Positions 9,985 to 19,163 of a stretch of 64,000 bases of DNA are shown here, one piece after another. The notes beneath the pieces are model-generated. The model saw nothing but the letters and a program-made list of their open reading frames with translations. It had not been told where the DNA came from and made no database searches. How positions within the stretch are numbered: position 1 is the stretch's first letter; the number at the start of each line of letters is the position of its first letter. The stretch is from Carnobacterium jeotgali MS3 (GTDB taxonomy: Bacteria > Bacillota > Bacilli > Lactobacillales > Carnobacteriaceae): the NCBI RefSeq assembly GCF_000745125.1, contig NZ_JQNF01000010.1:744001-808000 (forward strand), given 5' to 3'. The position numbers were made by a program, and so were the translations under genes.

Positions 9985-10512
9985 TTAATCAAAATCGATA
10001 GAAGAGTTGTCTTTTACAGTCAAGTTTTCTTCTTGACGTAAATGTATTTTTTTCATAGCAAAACGAGCAGGTGGTTGAGCAAGCAATAATTCGCAGAATA
10101 AAGCGATACAAAAATTTCTTGGCCAATGAGACAATGCGGCAAAAGAAGCTAAACTAATGCCGTTTCCAAGCATATCTCCAATGATAGTCATTGTGAATGA
10201 CATTCCGATAACAGTGAAAAAGACTGTAAATAATATTTTTGCATTAAAGCTGTCATTAGCATCAGAAAAATTGTGAACCATTTTTTCTGCAATGCGCCCT
10301 ACGATAAAATTTTCCATTAACATGGCGATAATAAAAGCAAATGGGAATGCTTTAAGAATAATCAATGCAACTTGTGTATCAAATTTCCCAAAATTTAAGC
10401 TGATATTTACTGCACTCATAACTAGTGCGGATATCGCGCAAATAATAGCACCGTAAAGTATTCCTTCTTTGGCATTTCTGGGCAATCTGTCTTCTGTAAA
10501 TTCTTTGATAAT
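9985..10512 (-). CDS. Small multi-pass membrane protein (DUF2798-like)
   Basis: The protein has about four hydrophobic segments and resembles the DUF2798 family; its function is unknown. The start is unusual. The ribosome site AAAGGAG is followed, five bases later, by an in-frame ATT (10512-10510), giving about 175 residues. The only upstream alternative is TTG at 10551, before the ribosome site and with no good one of its own. I use the ATT start, but it is tentative. The gene is convergent with glpK. Confidence 0.6.
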   Translation of the reverse strand: MIKEFTEDRLPRNAKEGILYGAIICAISALVMSAVNISLNFGKFDTQVALIILKAFPFAFIIAMLMENFIVGRIAEKMVHNFSDANDSFNAKILFTVFFTVIGMSFTMTIIGDMLGNGISLASFAALSHWPRNFCIALFCELLLAQPPARFAMKKIHLRQEENLTVKDNSSIDFD

Positions 10513-10764
10513 AAAAACTCCTTTTTTGTGTCTAAAATTAAGTATACACAAATGAAGTGAGTTGCATAAGAAATATTTTCATGAAAATTGCATGAAAATA
10601 AAAATCAAACGATTTCTAAAACAAACTAAAAGAATTTAAGCTGGGAAAGGGTGTAGGTAGGCTCTTTTTAGGCATCAAGACCCAGTATAAATAGTAAGAG
10701 CAATTGTCATTTTTGTAAATGAAATGAAGCAGCCATCCTATTTTAGGAACAGCATTATGTAGAC

Positions 10765-10804
10765 AAAAAACGTTCACTGCGCTTTTGCAGTGAACGTTTT
10801 TTTT
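10765..10804. terminator. Terminator downstream of dhaM
   Basis: AAAAAACGTTCACTGC (10765-10780) pairs with GCAGTGAACGTTTTTT, a long perfect stem with T/A tracts on both sides. It serves the minus-strand dha operon. Confidence 0.9.
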
Positions 10805-10809
10805 AAAAT

Positions 10810-11187
10810 TTATTTGATTTTTAATGTATTCAATTGTTCTTCAATAGCTTCTATTGGCGCTTCTGCTTGCAACAAGGCAGCTGCAGTATAGGCACTTTCA
10901 ATCAAAGCAGTATCGTATAAAGTGACCGTTTTATCAGAAGTTTCAATAGCGAGTTCTAAATTCATTTTAGCACTGCCTAAATCATAAAAAGCAAGGATCG
11001 TTTCTTCTTCAAATGAAGACAAGGTTTCTTCAATTCGATCAAAACTCGTTCCAATCCCACCTTCAGGAGTTCCACCAGCACTTTTAACAGTAACATCTTT
11101 AGCAACTTCACTGATTAATTTAGCTAATCCCTCAGCAATTTCAGCTACATGAGAAACAAGCAATACACCATATTTTTTACTCACCAT
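10810..11187 (-). CDS. dhaM: PTS-type dihydroxyacetone kinase, phosphoryl donor subunit
   Basis: This 125-residue protein is a single EIIA(mannose)-like domain, as in Gram-positive DhaM, without the fused HPr and enzyme I domains of the E. coli protein. His13 in LLVSHVAEIAEG is the expected phosphoryl-accepting residue. It takes phosphate from HPr and passes it to ADP bound in DhaL. The ATG at 11187 overlaps the last codons of dhaL by 11 bp, suggesting translational coupling; GTG at 11184 is an alternative. It is the last gene of dhaKLM and is followed by a strong terminator. Confidence 0.92.
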   Translation of the reverse strand: MVSKKYGVLLVSHVAEIAEGLAKLISEVAKDVTVKSAGGTPEGGIGTSFDRIEETLSSFEEETILAFYDLGSAKMNLELAIETSDKTVTLYDTALIESAYTAAALLQAEAPIEAIEEQLNTLKIK

Positions 11188-11764
11188 AAACACCCGCTTC
11201 CACCATTGTTTTGAAGAGATAGCTGCTAGACATAGCACCAGGATCAATGTGACCAATAGAACGTTCGCCTAGATATGAAGCGCGTCCTTTAGTTGCTTTC
11301 ATATCTTTGGTTTTTTCAACCGCTTCTTCAATCAAATCAACAGTTAAATTAGTCGATTTTACAGCTTCAATAACAGGAATCCATTCATCCACCATTGTTT
11401 TTTCTCCGGCTACAGCTTTCCCACGCTTTTGAATACCTTCTAATCCAGCTTGTAAGACCGTTGCTAAGTCATCACTGTCTTGGCTAGCTTTAGCCATGCT
11501 GATAAATGCAGACCCTAGTAGAGGACCAGAAGCGCCTCCTACTTTACTAACTAAAGTCATCCCAGTTGTTTTAAGAAGATCCGTTAATGTTTCAGGATTC
11601 TTAGTTTCTAAAGCTTCAGTTAATGCATTGGCTCCACGAGCAAGATTATTTCCATGATCGCCATCACCAATAGCTGTATCTAGATCACTGAGATAAGCTT
11701 TATTTTCTAGAATTTGTGCAATGAAAAGTTCTAACCATTTTTTTGTCGTTTCTTTTGTTAACAT
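11177..11764 (-). CDS. dhaL: Dihydroxyacetone kinase, ADP-binding subunit
   Basis: The 195-residue protein matches DhaL (Dak2 domain). The metal-ligand motif D29-T-A-I-G-D34-G-D36-H-G-N-N is intact; these aspartates coordinate the two Mg ions that hold ADP. It rephosphorylates dihydroxyacetone bound to DhaK. AAAGGATG precedes the ATG at a slightly long spacing. It sits in the dhaKLM operon, 20 bp after dhaK and overlapping dhaM. Confidence 0.95.
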   Translation of the reverse strand: MLTKETTKKWLELFIAQILENKAYLSDLDTAIGDGDHGNNLARGANALTEALETKNPETLTDLLKTTGMTLVSKVGGASGPLLGSAFISMAKASQDSDDLATVLQAGLEGIQKRGKAVAGEKTMVDEWIPVIEAVKSTNLTVDLIEEAVEKTKDMKATKGRASYLGERSIGHIDPGAMSSSYLFKTMVEAGVYGE

Positions 11765-11784
11765 AAAATTTTGTCATCCTTTCT

Positions 11785-12774
11785 TTACCAAGCTATAGTC
11801 GTTACTGGTGCGTTTAAATACTCTAACCAGCTAGAGTCTTCAATTTTAGCTAATGTTAAAGATAAACCTTCCATATCAATAGAAGTCATGTAGTCACCGA
11901 CTTTTCTAAAGGATAAAGTTAACCCTTCGTCTGCTAATAATTGTTTTACATCATTCATGAAAATGAATTGTTCCATTAATGGAGTACCACCCATACCGTT
12001 AACTAAAACGGCATAAGAATCGCCTTTTTCCCATTGGAATTCTTTTTTCAATTGAGTGACAAGTTCTTTAGCTAATGCTGCAGAAGGTTGAAGTTTTTCT
12101 CTACGGTAGCCGGGCTCACCGTGAATTCCTACGCCAAATTCGATTTCATCAGCTTCTAAATCAAACCCTGGTTTGCCAACTTCTGGTACAGTAGCAGGAT
12201 TTAATGCTACGCCTAAAGATTTGATAGCCGGAATAAGTTTATCGGCTAATGCTTTAATTTCTTTTAAAGATAACCCTTTTTCAGCTGCAGCCCCTAAAAT
12301 TTTATGAACTAAAACCGTGCCTGCAATCCCACGTTTACCAGCAGTATACGTACTGTCTTCAACAGCGATATCATCATCTACGATTACATAATCAACTTGA
12401 ATATCTTCCATTTCTGCCAATTCTTTCGCCATATCAAAGTTCATGACATCGCCAGAATAATTTTTAATAATTAAGAAAACACCTTTTCCTTCATCACTAG
12501 ACTTAATGCCTTCTAAAATTTGATCAGGAGTTGGAGATGTAAATACCTCACCACATACGGCAGCTGATAGCATTCCTTTTCCAACGAACCCTGCATGAGC
12601 TGGCTCATGACCACTTCCACCACCACTTACTAATCCAACTTTTCCACTTTTTTCAACTTTACGATGGATGACCGATGTTTCTGGCAAACGTTCAACTAAA
12701 TCTTCATAAGCGAAAACTAAGCCATTTAACATTTCATCTAATATATTTGCTGGATCATTGATAATTTTTTTCAT
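11785..12774 (-). CDS. dhaK: Dihydroxyacetone kinase, substrate-binding subunit
   Basis: The 329 residues match DhaK (Dak1 domain). His218 in GVGIHGEPG is the residue that binds dihydroxyacetone covalently as a hemiaminal; the GGGSGHEPAH motif at 51-60 lines the same site. Together with DhaL and DhaM it converts dihydroxyacetone to dihydroxyacetone phosphate using PEP-derived phosphate. AGGAGG lies 11 bases before the ATG. The promoter carries a cre-like box. I see no dhaS/dhaR-type regulator or glycerol dehydrogenase gene nearby. Confidence 0.96.
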   Translation of the reverse strand: MKKIINDPANILDEMLNGLVFAYEDLVERLPETSVIHRKVEKSGKVGLVSGGGSGHEPAHAGFVGKGMLSAAVCGEVFTSPTPDQILEGIKSSDEGKGVFLIIKNYSGDVMNFDMAKELAEMEDIQVDYVIVDDDIAVEDSTYTAGKRGIAGTVLVHKILGAAAEKGLSLKEIKALADKLIPAIKSLGVALNPATVPEVGKPGFDLEADEIEFGVGIHGEPGYRREKLQPSAALAKELVTQLKKEFQWEKGDSYAVLVNGMGGTPLMEQFIFMNDVKQLLADEGLTLSFRKVGDYMTSIDMEGLSLTLAKIEDSSWLEYLNAPVTTIAW

Positions 12775-12821
12775 TATTTTCCAGACCTCCTAAAGTAATT
12801 TAAAAATAGTTTCACTAATAG

Positions 12822-12836
12822 TGTAACCGTTTTTAA
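12822..12836 (-). promoter_or_regulatory. cre-like site overlapping the dhaK promoter
   Basis: On the minus strand TTAAAAACGGTTACA fits the cre consensus with one mismatch (A for G at position 3). It overlaps a probable -10 box (TACACT) that lies 17 bp from TTGTTC. CcpA binding here should repress dhaKLM. Confidence 0.5.
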
Positions 12837-13008
12837 GGTATAGAACAAATATAAACATTTAATGAAGTGAAATACTGAAAAATAACGAGTTGGTTGTTTA
12901 TTGTTTTGGTATACTGTTAGTAGATAAGACGACTATTCTAAAATTGTATTCTCTAATGTACAAAAAAAAGCGAAGAATTAAGAAATTGAAAATGAAGGAG
13001 ATTATACG

Positions 13009-14037
13009 ATGAATAATCAACTGCAATTGTATTTACTAGTAAAGCAGCTTTATCAAGCTAACTTTTGGAAAGATTATTGGGATAACGATATTATTGGTAT
13101 TCAATTGCCTAATCGTAAGGATCCTGTTTTTATTTCAGTACTAGGAAAAGCTGAACAAAATTTTGGTTTTTTGATTTATCGTGATTTGGAAGAACTGTCT
13201 TATTATTTTGAAATGAGCACACGTGCTGAGTACGATTCAGCAATGGAAATGCTACAGGTACAAAAATGCATCTCTATTAATTTTGAAGACCGACAAGAAA
13301 TTCCAAAAGAAGAGTATGAAAAAATAAAAGCTAGTGGTGTTACTTTCAGAGGTAAAAAAGCTTGGCCAGTCTTTACCGATTACAAACCAGGATATTATCC
13401 GGTTACGCTAAATGAGAGTGATGTTTCTTTTTTGATAGCTGTTTTTGAAAAGTTAATCGAGACGGCAAATGCATTTCGGACATCTTTAGATTTTTATGAA
13501 AAAGAACAAGAAAGTTATGAAATTTTAATGCGCACATATAAAACAGATGGTTCTTATAGAGATGGCTTGTATGCTGTACCCGAAGTTATTTTAAAAGGGA
13601 TATCCGTTAGTAAGATTGAGTATGCTGCAATCAAAATAACGGATTTTGAAATGAAACGAGTGAATAACCAAAAAATGAAGCATACGGTATGGGAGTTGGA
13701 TATCGACTTTGTTGGTGTTCCAGTTGTACCTCCAAATGGTGGACGTCCGATCTTTCCTAGTTTATTGATTGTGGCAGATTCAGAAAATGGTGAAGTGATT
13801 TGTAGTGAATTTATTAATCCAAAAGATGCTGAAAAAATCCAACGTATTATCATTCAATTAATTTTGGCACAGAATGGAAGACCACCTAAGATTGTTGTAC
13901 AGACAAATCGTTATGTTAAGATTGCCAGTTATTTAGAAAATGTATTGACTGCTTTAGATATAGAGCTGATTCCTATTCAACAGCTACCTTTATTATCTGT
14001 AGTGAAAGAAGATATGCTAGAATATTTTAAAGAGTAG
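13009..14037 (+). CDS. Conserved hypothetical protein, probable DUF7309 plus DUF6930
   Basis: A soluble 342-residue protein with no signal peptide or membrane segment. The N-terminal half (about 1-130) and the C-terminal half (about 195-335, with VGVPVVPPNGGRPIFPSLLI) resemble uncharacterised Firmicute domains that I recall as DUF7309 and DUF6930; the assignment is from memory. No catalytic motif is evident. AAGGAGATTATACG precedes the ATG. It is the first of three close co-directional genes. Confidence 0.65.
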   Translation: MNNQLQLYLLVKQLYQANFWKDYWDNDIIGIQLPNRKDPVFISVLGKAEQNFGFLIYRDLEELSYYFEMSTRAEYDSAMEMLQVQKCISINFEDRQEIPKEEYEKIKASGVTFRGKKAWPVFTDYKPGYYPVTLNESDVSFLIAVFEKLIETANAFRTSLDFYEKEQESYEILMRTYKTDGSYRDGLYAVPEVILKGISVSKIEYAAIKITDFEMKRVNNQKMKHTVWELDIDFVGVPVVPPNGGRPIFPSLLIVADSENGEVICSEFINPKDAEKIQRIIIQLILAQNGRPPKIVVQTNRYVKIASYLENVLTALDIELIPIQQLPLLSVVKEDMLEYFKE

Positions 14038-14062
14038 TTTTGATAAAAAATGGAGGTAACTA

Positions 14063-14755
14063 GTGAAAACTTTAGTAATTATATCTCATCCTGACATAAT
14101 GGAGTCGGGAAGCCAACAATATCTATTAAGTTCAATCCCAAATGATACGAATATAACCGTTCGCCATTTGGAATCGTTGTATCCGGATTTCAAGATAGAT
14201 GTCCCAAAAGAACAGGCACTACTCAAGGAACATGATCGAATTATCTTTCAGTTCCCACTTTATTGGTATAGCTCTCCAGCATTGTTAAAAAAGTGGCAAG
14301 ATGATGTATTAACAGATGGATTTGCTTATGGGAAAAAAGGGAAAGCTTTAACTGGAAAAGAATTTGGCTTAGTCCTAACAATTGGTGTGAAAAAGGAAGA
14401 ATATCAACCTGGAGGGCGTGAAGCTTTCAGTATTGATGAACTAACAAAACCTTATCAAGCGCTAGCTCTTAAGACAAAAATGATATTTCTTAAATCATTG
14501 CCGATTTTTCAATTTAGCTATTTGACAGAAACACAAAAGATGGCTTTATTGATTCGTTACCAGCAATACTTGACTCGAGAAAAAGATGACAGTTTAGAGG
14601 CACGTGAAAAGTGGTTTATTCAAGAATTACAAATGACAGATTTAAGCAAATTAAATGAAGGCGATCAATTTATACTAGAGCAAACGGTCGAATTTATTGA
14701 AGAAAATCGGGATACAATCGACGAATTGAAAATGCTTTTAGATCAAATGAATTAA
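14063..14755 (+). CDS. NAD(P)H-dependent oxidoreductase, flavodoxin-like fold
   Basis: The 230-residue protein resembles KefF/YwrO/MdaB-type NAD(P)H quinone reductases: a KTLVIISHPD start strand, and the F-Q-F-P-L-Y-W-Y-S-S-P motif at about 73-83 that contacts flavin in this family. It probably reduces quinones or nitro compounds using FMN or FAD. The GTG start is supported by GGAGG six bases upstream. The C-terminal 60 residues are helical and longer than in the shorter family members. It follows the preceding hypothetical gene by 25 bp. Confidence 0.8.
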   Translation: MKTLVIISHPDIMESGSQQYLLSSIPNDTNITVRHLESLYPDFKIDVPKEQALLKEHDRIIFQFPLYWYSSPALLKKWQDDVLTDGFAYGKKGKALTGKEFGLVLTIGVKKEEYQPGGREAFSIDELTKPYQALALKTKMIFLKSLPIFQFSYLTETQKMALLIRYQQYLTREKDDSLEAREKWFIQELQMTDLSKLNEGDQFILEQTVEFIEENRDTIDELKMLLDQMN

Positions 14756-14787
14756 ACTGGATAAAAGAACGAAGGTAGGCGAATGAA

Positions 14788-14970
14788 GTGGAACAAAAAG
14801 AATGGTTGCTTCTAGAATTGGAAAGAGTCATTCAAACGAGTCGGGATTATAAGCAAAAAGCGTTGTTAAAGTCAGCGAAGGACTTAATCAATGAGCAAGT
14901 TGAACGGATTCGCCAGATGGAAGGCGAATTAGATGGGACCTTATGGAGTCCGCGCAATTGGAATGAGTAA
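14788..14970 (+). CDS. Small charged hypothetical protein
   Basis: A 60-residue protein rich in Glu, Lys and Arg, predicted to be mostly helical, with no recognised domain. The GTG start is preceded by GAAGGTAGG. It lies 32 bp after the oxidoreductase gene and before a terminator, so it is probably the last gene of that operon. I do not recognise it. Confidence 0.6.
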   Translation: MEQKEWLLLELERVIQTSRDYKQKALLKSAKDLINEQVERIRQMEGELDGTLWSPRNWNE

Positions 14971-14995
14971 GAGTAGAATGAAACGCTAACGAACT

Positions 14996-15032
14996 AGAGA
15001 TAGCTGTGTAAAAATGCAGCTGTCTTTTTTTG
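14996..15032 (+). terminator. Terminator after the small charged ORF
   Basis: GATAGCTG pairs with CAGCTGTC around a ten-base loop, followed by seven T residues. Confidence 0.8.
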
Positions 15033-15102
15033 TTCTGAAGAATTAGGGTATCGATTGTTGGGTCAAAACAGGTATAATAGGAAAAAAGGAGGAGTAGTGA
15101 AG

Positions 15103-17451
15103 ATGAAAAGAGAAAGTGCAGCAGACTATGACATTAAAATGGAAAACGTCCGTTATTCTGCTCCTCAACGGTATTATGGAACAAGGCTCTTATTTGTAAT
15201 AAGAGGTTCTGCAACTATTTCATTTGGAGGACGTAATTTTGAAATGGCAGAAAGCGATATATTAGTTGTTAATCGCACAAATAATTATTCTGTCATGGGA
15301 AGTGAAGATAGTTGCATTATTTCATTTAGCATTTCTAGTCAGTTTTTTGTGACGCATTATAAAGACTATTTCCATTACAATTTTGACTGCTTTTCTAAGG
15401 AACTAGATCCTGGCAGAGAAGGTGTGATTGCTCAACTAAGACATTTGGTAGCTGAAATCATGATTGCCGATTCTAGAAAAGAAGAAGGCAACACATTAGA
15501 AATTCGCAGCAATTTGTATCAAATCATGTTAATGATGACGCGCTTTTTTAAAAAAGAAGCGCCACATTGGAAAGGCGTAGATACAAGTGATGAAAGAATT
15601 GCCCGCCTTATTCAGTTGATCGAACAACGCTATGCAGAGCCGTTGACCTTATCTGAGTTAGCAGAGCATGAAAATTTATCTTCTTCTTACTTATCTCGTT
15701 ATTTCACGCAAATGACAGGCATGGGATTTTTAAATTATTTAAATCGAGTTCGGGTAAAGCATAGTCTAGATGATTTATTGTATACATCAGATAATTTATT
15801 TCAAATAGCAATGAAAAATGGATTTTCAACTGCCAAAAACTATACGGTTGTTTTTAAAATGATCTACCAACAGACACCGGCTCAATATCGAAAAGAACAT
15901 CAACATGAGCAATTGGAACAGCATGAAGCTCTAATTAATAAAGTTGAAGCTAAGACAATCCTTGATTCTCCGGCTATTTTAGATCGACTAGCTAGCTATT
16001 TAGATGTAGGAAGCAATCAAAGCTACACGATTGATGAAAATCAACTTGAAGAACGCCAGATTGTGTTGAATTGTGATGGGAAACAAGAATTAAAACGGGA
16101 AAAACATATCGTATTTATTGGCGAACTAAAAGAATTATTGAATGAAAATGTAAAAAAACAGTTGATTTTGGCTAAACAGCAGCTAAGAGTAGACTTTGTT
16201 GGAATTCAAAAAATCTTTGAAGAAACACCGTTTTTAATCGAATCTGAAACACCCGAAGTACCGGTTAGTTCGCCGATATATGCTAATTCTGATATTGTTT
16301 TGCATTTTTTAAAAGAACAAGGAATCTACTTATTTTTGAAGCTAGAGTATAAACAAATTAGTCAGAATGAAGATTATTATATTAAGAAAATTGATCAGTT
16401 TATTCAACATGCTCTTCAAGTTTTCGGGCGTGAATTTGTAGAAAAATGGCAAATTTTATTTTATAGCAAAGAAGATAATTCAGTTGAGTCAACCGAAATA
16501 GAACGGATCTACTTAAAGGTTTGGCAAGTAATCAAAAACAAATCAGAAAAAATGAAAGTTGGAACATTTCTTCCGTTTGATGAAAAACAAGTGCAATTGC
16601 CAGAAAATCAACAATGGCAGATTAAACATGCTAGTAAGATTGAATTTATAGGGTATGAAACAGATCAAAATGACATAATCAATTTTAATGATATAAATGT
16701 AGAAGAATTTGCTAAAAGTCATCGTTATATTACAGACAAAACAAAAGAAATAAAAATATTCATGCATCAACATCAAATGGATAGGCCGTTGTTTCTTATT
16801 AATTGGAACATTTTAACCGGCAATACTCGTTATATAAATGGAACTTTCTTTAGAGGAGCATTAATCTTGAAAAAGATTTTGGAATTAGAAGGTGAAGTAG
16901 AAGGGATTGGATTTTGGATTAACACTGAAATTCATGAACGTGTAGAGAGATGTACGAATAATTTAGTAGATAGTTTGGATTTATTTCATTTTTTTAATGA
17001 AAAACACCCGATTTTTTATACCTTGCGTTTTAAAGAACGGTTACGAGGTAATGTGATAGCAAGCGGAAACGATTATATTATGACTGAAAATGAAGATGGT
17101 TATCAGCTGATTATTTTCAATGAGCGACAATTCAGTCCGCGTTATTCCATAAATGAATTATTTGTAAAAAATAGAAGCAAAGAATTGCACATTCATCTTA
17201 CAGGAATAAAACCGGGCAATTATCAGATTCGAACATTAAAATTTGATCGTGATAATGGCGGGTTGTATTCTAAATGGTGGAATTTAAACAGTAAATACGG
17301 TATTGACCACGAATTGATGGATCATATCGTTCAGTCGATTAATCCATCGCTAGATATTAAAGATGAATATTTAAATGAAGAATGGTCTTTTTATGCTTTG
17401 TTAAATACGAATGCGATTCATTTTATTGAATTTCGAAAAGCAATTGATTAA
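15103..17451 (+). CDS. AraC-family regulator fused to a GH39-like domain
   Basis: The 782 residues show a cupin-like sensor (about 1-110), a double helix-turn-helix AraC domain (about 160-265, with SELAEHENLSSSYLSRYF and QTPAQYRKEH) and a 500-residue C-terminal region resembling glycoside hydrolase family 39 barrels fused to AraC regulators. The barrel lacks an evident acid-base Asn-Glu pair, so it probably binds rather than cuts a sugar; this is inference. I chose ATG 15103, ten bases after AGGAGG; GTG 15097 is also possible. No sugar enzyme or transporter gene adjoins it, so the target is unknown. Confidence 0.75.
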   Translation: MKRESAADYDIKMENVRYSAPQRYYGTRLLFVIRGSATISFGGRNFEMAESDILVVNRTNNYSVMGSEDSCIISFSISSQFFVTHYKDYFHYNFDCFSKELDPGREGVIAQLRHLVAEIMIADSRKEEGNTLEIRSNLYQIMLMMTRFFKKEAPHWKGVDTSDERIARLIQLIEQRYAEPLTLSELAEHENLSSSYLSRYFTQMTGMGFLNYLNRVRVKHSLDDLLYTSDNLFQIAMKNGFSTAKNYTVVFKMIYQQTPAQYRKEHQHEQLEQHEALINKVEAKTILDSPAILDRLASYLDVGSNQSYTIDENQLEERQIVLNCDGKQELKREKHIVFIGELKELLNENVKKQLILAKQQLRVDFVGIQKIFEETPFLIESETPEVPVSSPIYANSDIVLHFLKEQGIYLFLKLEYKQISQNEDYYIKKIDQFIQHALQVFGREFVEKWQILFYSKEDNSVESTEIERIYLKVWQVIKNKSEKMKVGTFLPFDEKQVQLPENQQWQIKHASKIEFIGYETDQNDIINFNDINVEEFAKSHRYITDKTKEIKIFMHQHQMDRPLFLINWNILTGNTRYINGTFFRGALILKKILELEGEVEGIGFWINTEIHERVERCTNNLVDSLDLFHFFNEKHPIFYTLRFKERLRGNVIASGNDYIMTENEDGYQLIIFNERQFSPRYSINELFVKNRSKELHIHLTGIKPGNYQIRTLKFDRDNGGLYSKWWNLNSKYGIDHELMDHIVQSINPSLDIKDEYLNEEWSFYALLNTNAIHFIEFRKAID

Positions 17452-17465
17452 ATAATCTTGATTGC

Positions 17466-17494
17466 TTTACAAATTTGAACGCTATGGCTATAAT
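17466..17494 (+). promoter_or_regulatory. Promoter of yidD
   Basis: TTTACA (17466-17471) and TATAAT (17489-17494) with a 17-bp spacer, 23 bp before the ATG. Confidence 0.65.
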
Positions 17495-17516
17495 GTAATT
17501 CGGTAGGAGGTAAACC

Positions 17517-17774
17517 ATGAAAAAAGTATTAATTGCTGGTATTAAAGGCTATCAAAAAGGAATTTCACCTTTATTTCAACCAAGTTGCCGCTATTATCCA
17601 ACCTGCTCGCATTATGCCATTGAAGCCATTGAAAAACATGGTGTTGTAAAAGGAACAGTAATGGGAACAGCTCGTATTTTAAGATGTCATCCTTTTATTA
17701 AGGGAGGATACGATCCCGTCCCAAATAAATTTACGTTAAGACGAAATAAAGAAATAAAAACAATTAAAAATTAA
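17517..17774 (+). CDS. yidD: Membrane protein insertion efficiency factor YidD
   Basis: The 85 residues carry the YidD (DUF37) signature: I-x-x-Y-Q-x-x-I-S-P-L-F-x-P-S-C-R-Y-x-P-T-C-S-x-Y-A, followed by R-I-L-R-C-H-P and GGYDPVP. The protein assists YidC-dependent membrane insertion on the cytoplasmic face. Length is typical. GTAGGAGG precedes the ATG. It has its own promoter and terminator. Confidence 0.95.
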   Translation: MKKVLIAGIKGYQKGISPLFQPSCRYYPTCSHYAIEAIEKHGVVKGTVMGTARILRCHPFIKGGYDPVPNKFTLRRNKEIKTIKN

Positions 17775-17775
17775 C

Positions 17776-17812
17776 AATAAGCTGACAAATTTTAAATTTG
17801 TCAGCTTATTTA
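17776..17812 (+). terminator. Terminator after yidD
   Basis: AATAAGCTGACAAATTT (17776-17792) and AAATTTGTCAGCTTATT (17794-17810) form a perfect 17-bp inverted repeat. Confidence 0.85.
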
Positions 17813-17956
17813 GTCGCTTCAGATTAGTGTTAGAAAGACGGGGAAACTACATTTTAATTTTAGTATTTGCATAAAAAGGGATGGACAACTTTGACAAACC
17901 TCTAAATATAGTGTAAATTGTCTTAGGGACGAAATATTAATAAAACAACGAGAAAT

Positions 17957-17969
17957 AATGTTCGTGTTT
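17957..17969 (-). promoter_or_regulatory. PurBox-like site upstream of guaC
   Basis: On the minus strand AAACACGAACATT matches the PurR box AWWWCCGAACWWT at 11 of 13 positions. A second, weaker ACGAA sequence lies near 17930. A purR gene is in this window at 61412. Confidence 0.4.
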
Positions 17970-18039
17970 TACGATCCTGTATAAAAAACAAATAATTGCC
18001 TAAAAATTAGAGCTATAAGAGAAAGAGGTTAAGGAAAAG

Positions 18040-19014
18040 ATGAAAGTTTTTGACTATGAAGATGTCCAACTTATCCCTAATAAAAGTATTGTAAGAAGTA
18101 GATCCGAGTGTGATACAACAATTGAATTTGGCGGTAGAAGATTTAACTTACCAGTTGTACCGGCTAATATGCAAACAGTTATCGATGAAACATTAGCTAT
18201 TTGGTTAGCAAAAAATAACTTTTTTTATGTTATGCACCGTTTCGATGAAGAAGACAGAATTCCTTTTATCCAACGAATGAATGAAAAAGGATTATATTCT
18301 TCTATTAGCGTAGGTGTAAAAGATGCAGAATATGACTTTATTGAAACATTAGCGAAAGAAAATCTAGTACCAGAATACATTACAATCGATATTGCTCATG
18401 GGCATTCTGATTTAGTAATTAATATGATCCACCACATCAAAAAGTTCTTGCCAGGAACATTTTTGATTGCGGGTAATGTTGGTACTCCTGAAGCTGTTCG
18501 TGAGTTAGAAAATGCTGGGGCGGACGCAACTAAAGTGGGTATTGGACCAGGAAAAGTATGTATCACAAAATTAAAAACCGGATTTGGTACTGGTGGCTGG
18601 CAATTAGCAGCTTTGCGTTTATGTGCTAAGGCTGCAAGAAAACCATTGATTGCGGATGGCGGAGTACGAGATCATGGCGATATTGCTAAATCAATTCGTT
18701 TTGGAGCATCTATGGTGATGATGGGTTCATTGTTCTCAGGCCATGATCAATCTCCAGGAAAAACGATTGAAAAAGACGGAAAAATGTACAAAGAGTATTT
18801 TGGTAGTGCTTCTGAATACCAAAAAGGCGAACACAAAAATGTCGAAGGTAAAAAAATCCTTGTAGAATATAAAGGCGATATTGCTAGAACCTTATTGGAA
18901 ATGAAACAAGATCTACAATCTTCTATTTCATATGCGGGTGGAAATGATGTTGAATCGATTCGCAAAGTAGATTACGTGATTGTTAAAAATTCAATTTTTA
19001 ATGGTGACCGCTAA
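18040..19014 (+). CDS. guaC: GMP reductase
   Basis: The 324-residue protein is a TIM-barrel enzyme of the IMPDH/GMPR family without the CBS domains of IMP dehydrogenase. Catalytic Cys174 lies in [10 protein letters not shown], and the FGTGGWQ and [15 protein letters not shown] phosphate-binding motifs are intact. It reduces GMP to IMP with NADPH, returning guanine nucleotides to the purine pool. It is monocistronic with a 200-bp leader containing a PurBox-like site, and is followed by a terminator. Confidence 0.96.
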   Translation: MKVFDYEDVQLIPNKSIVRSRSECDTTIEFGGRRFNLPVVPANMQTVIDETLAIWLAKNNFFYVMHRFDEEDRIPFIQRMNEKGLYSSISVGVKDAEYDFIETLAKENLVPEYITIDIAHGHSDLVINMIHHIKKFLPGTFLIAGNVGTPEAVRELENAGADATKVGIGPGKVCITKLKTGFGTGGWQLAALRLCAKAARKPLIADGGVRDHGDIAKSIRFGASMVMMGSLFSGHDQSPGKTIEKDGKMYKEYFGSASEYQKGEHKNVEGKKILVEYKGDIARTLLEMKQDLQSSISYAGGNDVESIRKVDYVIVKNSIFNGDR

Positions 19015-19023
19015 ATAAATCTT

Positions 19024-19050
19024 AAAAGATCCTGTAAAGGGTCTTTTTTT
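19024..19050 (+). terminator. Terminator after guaC
   Basis: AAAAGATCC pairs with GGGTCTTTT (one T-G pair) around a six-base loop, then a T-run. Confidence 0.8.
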
Positions 19051-19163
19051 GTAGCTGAAAAATAGTTGCGTTTTATTAGTTCTTTTGAGTAAATGCAAAT
19101 AGTTTGTATCCGTAAGTTTCTTTGTTACACTTAATAAGTAAACTGAAACGAAAGGAGCAAGAA

